A stretch of 64,000 nt of DNA from Deltaproteobacteria bacterium (GTDB lineage Bacteria; Desulfobacterota; Desulfobaccia; Desulfobaccales; 0-14-0-80-60-11), in contig JAKAKP010000090.1 in NCBI GenBank assembly GCA_021813445.1, positions 1 to 64,000 on the forward strand, read 5' to 3'. The position numbers were made by a program, and so were the translations under genes. Below the pieces are notes generated by a model. The model did no database searches, was not told the origin of the DNA, and saw nothing but the letters and a program-made list of their open reading frames with translations. Positions 58,284 through 64,000 of this stretch are shown here, one piece after another (position 1 is the stretch's first letter; each line of letters opens with the position of its first letter).

Positions 58284-59591
58284 CTATTGCCGGTCTGCTT
58301 TTTTGAAGGAGACGCTCCATGGGTCTCTGGCCTCCACCGCGGCAAAGCCCCTGGCCGCCAGGACACCATAGGATTCCCGGGAAGATTCAAAGAAAACCCG
58401 GTGCCCTTCCCAGTTCCAGTGCATATCACCCCGGGGCAGATAGAGCTTGGTGCCGGTGCGGGCGTAATAAGCGGCCATAGCTGCCGTGGGATCAATCAGG
58501 AAGATGTTTTGTTTCCGGCAAAAAGTCTGGATCTTCCTATTGGGCTCCATGAGGTCGAAGCTGGAGGCCTTGAGGTTGTATTCCGCCACCGCCCTTTCCC
58601 AGTCCTGGGGGGAAACCTGATAGCGTTGGGGAAAGAGCTGCACCGCCAGGATGATGCCGCGCCGGTTGCAGTAGATTTGCAGGGCTTCCAGGATGCGGTC
58701 TAATCTATGGAAAGCTTCGGCTATTTCCGGCGGTGGGGGGGCAGTGTACATACCCAGACCATTGTTGAGGTCAAAAAGCAGGGGCGGAGTCCGATCCCCC
58801 GAACTGGTAATGGGCTCCTCCTCCTGAAACAGACGGCATAATAACTGCCGTTTACGCAGCCAACGGCCTAACTGACTCACCATCTGCTCCAGGGGCGTTT
58901 GGGGTTGGAGATAGTCCGCGGGGATATGGTATTCTTTGAGAAGCCGCAGGATCTTTTGGGAGCCCTCCTGCCGCTCAATGCGGACGTCCCCTTGAGCCAC
59001 GGTCAAGTGGTATCCACCGTCAGGTTTCAGGGAAAAGTAGGTCTGGGCAATGTCATTCCCCAGGGTGATTCCCAGAAGGACCAGATGCGGATGAAACTTC
59101 ACGCCGAAGCGATCCAGATAATATAAGGCGGTGGCCGGCTCTTCGGTCTGCGCCACCAATACTTCGCACTTGCCGTAATGGTGGTTGATCCATTCTTCCA
59201 GCATGGAGGAAAAGGTCTCCTTCTGACCCACGCGGAAGCCTGAGGTGAAAGAATCCCCCAGGGACAGGATGCGTAAGACTCCGGGTGGAGGCTGAATGCT
59301 AAATTCCCGGTCGTTCCGAAATCCCTGGGAGTTGGTAATCCAATGCACCTGGCCCCCCAGGCCGTCACTTAAGTAGGTGTTGAGGTTTTCAGGAAGATTT
59401 CCACCTGGACCCATTCCCCCTTTTTTGCTCCCTATGATATTCCCATAATCCCGCACCGACTTGCTCTGATGCTGCTCTATTACCGTCAAACTCAGTTCGG
59501 CCATGACCATGGCCGCTATAATGGCCAGAAATACTTGCAGCAGTTGCAAGCGGAAGTTTTTTGGTCTGAAAAACATAAGCTTTGGATGCAT
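58284..59591 (-). CDS. SGNH/GDSL-type hydrolase, membrane anchored
   Basis: A 435-residue protein with one N-terminal membrane helix (about residues 17-36). The catalytic Ser block is LSLGDSFTSGF, the Gly/Asn block GITLGND, and the C-terminal D-x-x-H is RGDMHWNWEGH. The domain therefore faces the periplasm and probably acts as an acyl esterase on a glycan or lipid. It is convergent with pckA and followed upstream by an ECF T-subunit gene 53 bases away. Confidence 0.78.
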   Translation of the reverse strand: MHPKLMFFRPKNFRLQLLQVFLAIIAAMVMAELSLTVIEQHQSKSVRDYGNIIGSKKGGMGPGGNLPENLNTYLSDGLGGQVHWITNSQGFRNDREFSIQPPPGVLRILSLGDSFTSGFRVGQKETFSSMLEEWINHHYGKCEVLVAQTEEPATALYYLDRFGVKFHPHLVLLGITLGNDIAQTYFSLKPDGGYHLTVAQGDVRIERQEGSQKILRLLKEYHIPADYLQPQTPLEQMVSQLGRWLRKRQLLCRLFQEEEPITSSGDRTPPLLFDLNNGLGMYTAPPPPEIAEAFHRLDRILEALQIYCNRRGIILAVQLFPQRYQVSPQDWERAVAEYNLKASSFDLMEPNRKIQTFCRKQNIFLIDPTAAMAAYYARTGTKLYLPRGDMHWNWEGHRVFFESSRESYGVLAARGFAAVEARDPWSVSFKKADRQ

Positions 59592-59643
59592 TTCCCCGTA
59601 GCCCTGGCGGTAATGCCGGGAGAAAGATCAGCGTATTTATAAG

Positions 59644-60432
59644 TTACAATTGCAATCCTGGAATTCGGTCCCATCCCGCCAGGTGCAGGGTGATGAAACC
59701 GGCCAGGAAGGCTCCGGCCAGCCCCAGGGCCAGCCAATCCCGGGGGGCCAGGCGGACTTGCAGGAGGTAGGTGCGCCTGCTGCTTCTTTGGAAGCCCCGG
59801 GTCTCCAGGGCCCAGGCCATGGTCTGGCTGCGGCGCAGGGTGAGTAGAAAAATGGGCGCCAGCAAAGGGAGGTGGCGTTTCAGCCGGGTCAAAGGGCCGC
59901 CTTCCTCCCAGACCAGCCCTCGAGCCTCCTGGGCTTCCTTCACCCTTTGGGCGGTGGCGAAGACCTCCGGCACCCAGCGCAGGGCCAGGGCAAAGGCGAA
60001 CGCGCCGGCGTAAGGCACCCGCAGCTTCACCAACCCGAGGAACAACTCTTCCACCGGTGTGGTGGCCAAAAGCACCAGGCCGGCCACCATCATAGTCCCC
60101 AATTTCAAGAAAGTGGCCAACCCGAAGGCCAGGGATTCCCGGCTCACCCGCCAGAAAAGCGGGGTCGGCCCCTGGGCCACCACCGACCAGACCGCCAGAC
60201 TGAATAGGGCCAGGATCAACAGCAGCCAACGGAGGCGGTATAGTTCCCCCCAGGCCCGGGCCAGGGCCAGATGTCCCAGGACCAGCAACGCGGCCAGGCC
60301 CACCACTTCGGGCTTTTGCGGCAGCAGCACCGCCAGGAAGCTGGCCAGCAACAGAATTATCTTGGTCCTCGGATCCAGCCGCTGGATCACATTGGCCGGG
60401 GGCAGGGCAGGGGAGGGATTATTTACTTGCAT
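59644..60432 (-). CDS. Energy-coupling factor transporter T subunit (CbiQ/EcfT-like)
   Basis: A 262-residue membrane protein with about five helices. NVIQRLDPRTKIILLLASF is the family start; the two coupling Ala-Arg motifs appear as LALRWVPEVFATAQRVKEAQ, where EAQEARG binds the ATPases. ATG 60432 (MQVNNPSP) is preferred to the in-frame start at 60504. ATPase and substrate-binding subunits are not in the window. Confidence 0.8.
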   Translation of the reverse strand: MQVNNPSPALPPANVIQRLDPRTKIILLLASFLAVLLPQKPEVVGLAALLVLGHLALARAWGELYRLRWLLLILALFSLAVWSVVAQGPTPLFWRVSRESLAFGLATFLKLGTMMVAGLVLLATTPVEELFLGLVKLRVPYAGAFAFALALRWVPEVFATAQRVKEAQEARGLVWEEGGPLTRLKRHLPLLAPIFLLTLRRSQTMAWALETRGFQRSSRRTYLLQVRLAPRDWLALGLAGAFLAGFITLHLAGWDRIPGLQL

Positions 60433-60503
60433 CCGGGCGGAACATTTCCGATACTGAATATTTATATATTCGCAAGAATTATCACTCAATAAGGAAAGCG
60501 GCA

Positions 60504-60878
60504 ATGGTTAAATATCTGGTGCTGGCCCTAATCTTCCTGGACGTAATCCTCAATGTGGCGGGCCAGTTGTCACTGAAATACGGCATGTCCCAATTCGGCA
60601 ACTTCTCCCTGTCCTTGAGCACGCTGCCCCCCGTGTTTCTGAAGGCGGCTACCAATCTCAATGTGCTGCTGGGCCTGGTCTGCTATGGCCTGGGCTTCCT
60701 GGTGTGGCTCATCGTCCTGGCCAAGGCGGAAGTGAGCTATGCCTATCCTTTGATCAGCCTGGGTTATGTCTTCACCGCGATTTTGGCCCGGGTCATGTTC
60801 GGGGAATCCGTCTCCTTTACCCGCATGGCCGGCATCCTGGTCACCTGCGTGGGGGTCTTCCTCATCGCCCGCAGCTGA
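60504..60878 (+). CDS. Half-size DMT/EamA transporter
   Basis: A 124-residue protein of four membrane helices, the size of SMR or ArnE/ArnF-like proteins. LSLKYGMSQFG and VSYAYPLISLGYVFTAILA are typical of the EamA-type repeat. GGAAAG lies a few bases upstream of ATG 60504. It is divergent from the EcfT gene. It may act as a dimer; the substrate is unknown. Confidence 0.75.
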   Translation: MVKYLVLALIFLDVILNVAGQLSLKYGMSQFGNFSLSLSTLPPVFLKAATNLNVLLGLVCYGLGFLVWLIVLAKAEVSYAYPLISLGYVFTAILARVMFGESVSFTRMAGILVTCVGVFLIARS

Positions 60879-60885
60879 GCCTACC

Positions 60886-61134
60886 TTAATCTTCCGGGGC
60901 GATCCAGATAATCTGGTGTTTGTTGACGATGAACACCTTTTCCTTTTTTCCTTCCATGGTGACATCGAAGACCGCCAGGAAAGGGTCCTTGTCCCTGGTG
61001 AAGAGATCGCTGACGCGGTTCAATTGCATCTCTTCATGATAAAGGTTTACCTGCCCCTGAAGTATCGTGCCGTCAGTGAGCTTTATGGTGACGGCGCGGA
61101 CATTGCGTCTCCGGGAAATAATCTTTACGTTCAT
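60886..61134 (-). CDS. Small conserved protein, function unknown
   Basis: An 82-residue basic protein. ATG 61134 (MNVKIISRRRNVRAVTIKLT) follows GGAGGAGG closely, so it is preferred to the longer frame from 61203. Two beta-rich segments (GTILQGQVNLY and EKVFIVNKHQIIWI) recall a small Sm-like or PilZ-adjacent barrel, but I do not assign it. It is 56 bases downstream of mtaD. Confidence 0.65.
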   Translation of the reverse strand: MNVKIISRRRNVRAVTIKLTDGTILQGQVNLYHEEMQLNRVSDLFTRDKDPFLAVFDVTMEGKKEKVFIVNKHQIIWIAPED

Positions 61135-61190
61135 CGGCTTTGCCTCCTCCGTGACGGACCGGCCGGTATGGCGCCGGGGCCGTGGGTTCG

Positions 61191-62528
61191 CTAACCGCCA
61201 CAATTATTTCGCAAACTGCGGGCCAATTCCCGGGCTCGCGCCAGGGTTTCCTCCAGGTCAAAGGAGAGGAGGCGCCGGTCCTGGACCAGCACCCGGCCGT
61301 GCACCAGCACGGTCTGGACGTCCGCACCGGTGGCCGCGTAAACCAGGTGGGAGTAAGGATCATAGATGGGGGTGAGGTGGGGCTGGTCCAGATCGATGAT
61401 CACCAGATCGGCCTTCAGTCCCGGCATGAGCGCCCCCACTTCCTGCTCCAATCCTAAAACCTTAGCACTCCCCCGGGTGGCCAGGTCCAGGGCCATGGGC
61501 GCCGGCAAGGCCGTGGGGTCCAGACGATGGACCTTTTGCAGCTTGGCCGCGGTGTCTATCTCCTGGAGCAGGTCCAGATTGTTGTTGGAGGCGCAGCCGT
61601 CGGTGCCCAGGCCCACCGGCACCCCCTGATCCAGGAGGTCCACCACCGGGGCGATGCCGGAGGCCAGCTTCATGTTGCTCTCCGGGCAGTGGGCCACGCC
61701 CGCGCCGCTGGCCGCCAGCAGTTCCAGATCGGCAGGAGTCAAGACCACCCCGTGGTCGGCCAGCAGACGGTGGCTGAGAAGCCCCAGCCGGTGGAGGTGG
61801 CCCACCGGCGTGGCCCTGTATTTGGCCTCACAGTCCGCCACTTCGGTGGCGGTTTCAGAGAGATGAATGATGAGCCGGGTATTGAGCCGGGCGGCCAGTT
61901 CCCCGCATTGCTGCAAGAGGTCCGGCGAGCAGGTATAGACCGAGTGGGGCTGGATGGCCACCTGCACCCGGGGGTGGTCCTGCCAGACGCGGCAGAGTTC
62001 TTCGCTATACTGCAAACCCGCCTGGGGCGGGCCGTAATTGGGGGAGGGAAAATCGTACAAGACCTCGCCCACTACTGCGCGGATGCCGGTTTCCGCCGCG
62101 GCCTGGGCCACCTGGGCGGACCAGAGATACATGTCGCAGAAAGTGGTGGTGCCGGACAGGAGCATCTCCGCCACCGCCAGCTTGGTGCCCCAATAAACGA
62201 AATCCCCGTTCAGATGGCGCTCCGCGGGAAAGATGTGGGCAGAGAGCCATTCCTCCAGGGGCAGATCATCGGCCAGCCCCCGGAACAGGGCCATGGCCGC
62301 ATGGGTATGGGCGTTGATTAAACCGGGAATGATGAGGCCCTGGGGATAATCCAGCACCTTGGCCGCGGCATAACGCTTCTGCAGCTCCCCTGGCGGGCCC
62401 ACGGCTACAATCTCCTCCCCCCGGATGGCCACCGCACCGGGGGAGAAGACCTCCCTCTCCGGGTTCTGGGTCAGCACCCAGGCGCCGGTGATTAATATGG
62501 AAACGGTTTCTTTTTCAGAAGCCTGCAA
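61191..62528 (-). CDS. mtaD: 5-methylthioadenosine/S-adenosylhomocysteine deaminase (MtaD)
   Basis: A 445-residue amidohydrolase deaminating S-adenosylhomocysteine, methylthioadenosine or adenosine. Metal ligands are in INAHTHAAMALFRG (H-x-H), HLSETATEV and GLGTDGCASNNNLDLL. GLADDLPLEEWLSAHIFPAE and GTTTFCDMY are typical of the MtaD family. Normal length. Together with the ade gene it suggests active purine salvage and methyl-cycle recycling. Confidence 0.9.
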   Translation of the reverse strand: MQASEKETVSILITGAWVLTQNPEREVFSPGAVAIRGEEIVAVGPPGELQKRYAAAKVLDYPQGLIIPGLINAHTHAAMALFRGLADDLPLEEWLSAHIFPAERHLNGDFVYWGTKLAVAEMLLSGTTTFCDMYLWSAQVAQAAAETGIRAVVGEVLYDFPSPNYGPPQAGLQYSEELCRVWQDHPRVQVAIQPHSVYTCSPDLLQQCGELAARLNTRLIIHLSETATEVADCEAKYRATPVGHLHRLGLLSHRLLADHGVVLTPADLELLAASGAGVAHCPESNMKLASGIAPVVDLLDQGVPVGLGTDGCASNNNLDLLQEIDTAAKLQKVHRLDPTALPAPMALDLATRGSAKVLGLEQEVGALMPGLKADLVIIDLDQPHLTPIYDPYSHLVYAATGADVQTVLVHGRVLVQDRRLLSFDLEETLARARELARSLRNNCGG

Positions 62529-62542
62529 TTCTCCCCCTTAAC

Positions 62543-62672
62543 ATAGTTCAAAGTCCAGAGTTCAAGGTTCAAGGTTGGGCCTGGTGAGTTACAAAGTATG
62601 ACTTACATCTGAAATGGGAAGCTACGATTTCTTTTCTAACTTTGAACTTTGAACCTTGAACCTTGAACTTGT
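62543..62672. repeat. Pair of facing AGTTCAAGGTTCAAGG repeats
   Basis: AGTTCAAAGTCCAGAGTTC units at 62543-62575 face TTTGAACTTTGAACCTTG at 62638-62672, so the 146-base gap forms a loose inverted repeat. It is the same family as 23481-23515. Confidence 0.65.
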
Positions 62673-62674
62673 TT

Positions 62675-63601
62675 CTAACCGATCTGCCCTTTCGTATAGG
62701 CATCCTTGAAACGCGCCCTGGTGCCCTTGGGAACCAGCAGGTGGTAGGCGCCCGGAGGCAGCGTGGTGCCTTTGATCCAGGGATTGAGGCGTTTGATGGT
62801 CTTATAATAGGTGCCGCAGGCGTCGGCCAGGGTTTTGACCGGCACCTCCTTGGTGATGGCGAAGTCCACATCATCGGCAGCCACCGGCGGATAAAGCTGG
62901 TCCGGGGGGATGTCGAAGCCATAGCGGGCCGGATCCTCCATGATGAGCTTGGCGGCAATAATCCGATGGACGTAGCGCTCCGTCTCCTCCGGCAGGCTCA
63001 GATGGTAGTAGTCACTTACCCCTTGGGCGGCCATCTCCCTCCGCACCCTGGCTTCCCCGCAGTTATACGCGGCCAGGGCCAGGGTCCAGTTGTTGAACAT
63101 CTGGTGCAATTGTTTGAGGTAGCGCAAGGCCGCGTCCGTGGCCGCAAAGAAATCCAGGCGTTCGTCGACGGCGCTGTTGGCCTTGAGTTGGAAGCGTTGG
63201 GCCGTAGGGGGGATGAATTGCCAGATACCCTGAGCCCCCGCGGAAGAACGGGCCTTGGGCCGGAAATCGCTTTCGGCCACGGCCACGTACTTCAAGTCCG
63301 GGGGCAGATGTTGCATCATGATTTTCCGCTCGATCACCGGGAAGTAACGCTGGGCCCGTTTCAGCCACATGGTGCTCTGGGCCCGGCTCCAGACGATGAT
63401 GGTGAATTCCCGGTCCAGGTCTTCCCGGACATCCGGATCGTTTACGGGCACGGGTTCGCCGCAGAGGGTCACCTTCTCCGGCACCCGGAAATAGGGAAAG
63501 GCCAAGGCCTGGACGGGCTCCGCCGGGGGCGGGGCCGGGGGCGGTGCGGGCCCCACGCCCAAAGCCAGAAAGGCCAACAGCAGCGCGACAATTACAACCA
63601 T
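62675..63601 (-). CDS. MltD-like membrane-bound lytic murein transglycosylase
   Basis: A 308-residue exported muramidase cleaving peptidoglycan glycan strands. The signal or anchor is the hydrophobic start (MVVIVALLLAFLALGVG) followed by a proline-rich linker. The SLT domain has the catalytic Glu in YVAVAESDFRPKARSSAGA, then GIWQFIPPTAQRF and LALAAYNCGE. The C-terminal about 50 residues (VPVKTLADACGTYYKTIKRL) resemble one LysM motif. It stands alone here. Confidence 0.85.
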   Translation of the reverse strand: MVVIVALLLAFLALGVGPAPPPAPPPAEPVQALAFPYFRVPEKVTLCGEPVPVNDPDVREDLDREFTIIVWSRAQSTMWLKRAQRYFPVIERKIMMQHLPPDLKYVAVAESDFRPKARSSAGAQGIWQFIPPTAQRFQLKANSAVDERLDFFAATDAALRYLKQLHQMFNNWTLALAAYNCGEARVRREMAAQGVSDYYHLSLPEETERYVHRIIAAKLIMEDPARYGFDIPPDQLYPPVAADDVDFAITKEVPVKTLADACGTYYKTIKRLNPWIKGTTLPPGAYHLLVPKGTRARFKDAYTKGQIG

Positions 63602-63867
63602 GGAAGTATCCGCAGCCTATTTTGCTGAAAAACTGGTATGCATTTACTGTAGCGGTTTCCGTCTGTCAAGTCCAGGGTGATGTGCCGGGGAAATGGATGC
63701 GGCGATTTTAAGATGCTGGGCAAGGCTCAGAATGACAAGGCCATTTTTCTGAATGGACCCTGGCATCAATCCCTCCCTCAGCAAAATTTGCTGGAAATCA
63801 GCATAATTATGTGATAAATGAATTACAGGATTTTCCTACCAATTCGCCAACAAATGGATATTTTCCC

Positions 63868-63933
63868 GTAGCGAATCTTGTATTCGCCCTGTGCCGTTTG
63901 GCAAACCTGGGCGAACACAAGGTTCGCCCCTAC
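63868..63933. repeat. Copy of the GTAGCGAATCTTGTATTCGC palindrome
   Basis: Facing arms GTAGCGAATCTTG and CACAAGGTTCGCCCCTAC, as at 52335-52388. The region 63602-64000 shows no gene; a CTCAGAATGACA half-element lies at 63711-63742. Confidence 0.75.
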
Positions 63934-64000
63934 ATGCGCATTCGTATCAGCGGGTTATAAGATCCCCCCCTTACCTCCCCATTAAACAGGGGATGAAGAA

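Overview
The window looks like a chromosomal segment of a GC-rich, Gram-negative, probably anaerobic bacterium of the Desulfobacterota (old Deltaproteobacteria) type. This is an inference from gene content: a polar-type flagellar operon with FlhF, FlhG and FliA and a sigma-54 promoter, ATP-dependent PEP carboxykinase, adenine deaminase and MtaD, twin radical SAM/SPASM enzymes, and many palindromic intergenic repeats. No rRNA, tRNA or CRISPR array was recognised.

Positions 1-26090 (all minus strand) hold an extracellular polysaccharide or O-antigen locus. It has a WecA-like priming transferase broken by two in-frame TAG codons, five glycosyltransferases (counting one GT39-like membrane protein), a Wzx flippase, a Wzy-type polymerase or ligase, three DegT-family sugar aminotransferases, a WbpB-WbpD type fusion (sugar 3-dehydrogenase plus N-acetyltransferase), an SDR epimerase, two AsnB-type amidotransferases, APS kinase, two methyltransferases, two polysaccharide-deacetylase-like proteins, a beta-propeller protein and an ornithine-cyclodeaminase-family enzyme. 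Together they suggest a glycan containing an acetylated, possibly amidated, diamino uronic acid.

Positions 26184-30060 hold a MntA/HepT pair whose hepT is frameshifted, adenine deaminase, and a stand-alone proteasome-like Ntn-hydrolase with a small overlapping partner. Positions 30236-41689 are one long minus-strand flagellar operon, fliL-M-N-O-P-Q-R-flhB-A-F-G-fliA plus three small genes. It is headed by a textbook sigma-54 promoter (41729-41744) and a FleQ-like palindrome (41849-41862).

On the plus strand, rlmE-yebC-ruvC (42225-44052) is separated from ruvA (52860) by an accessory island of about 8.8 kb. The island carries Rhs/YD-repeat debris, a secreted protein with InlB-like repeats, a decayed IS3-type fragment, a Spy-like periplasmic protein, and the most interesting system in the window. 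That system is a 64-residue peptide ending in nine consecutive Trp-X-Asn triplets, two different radical SAM/SPASM enzymes and an ABC exporter, the last three genes overlapping. I read it as a RiPP pathway, most simply one making a multiply cross-linked W-X-N cyclophane peptide (triceptide-like).

Positions 52860-63601 hold ruvA, a double-HD/HD-GYP protein, an orphan DNA methyltransferase fused to a thermonuclease-like domain, pckA, an SGNH hydrolase, an ECF transporter T subunit, a half-size DMT transporter, a small conserved protein, mtaD and an MltD-like lytic transglycosylase. Intergenic gaps are rich in palindromic repeats of several families.
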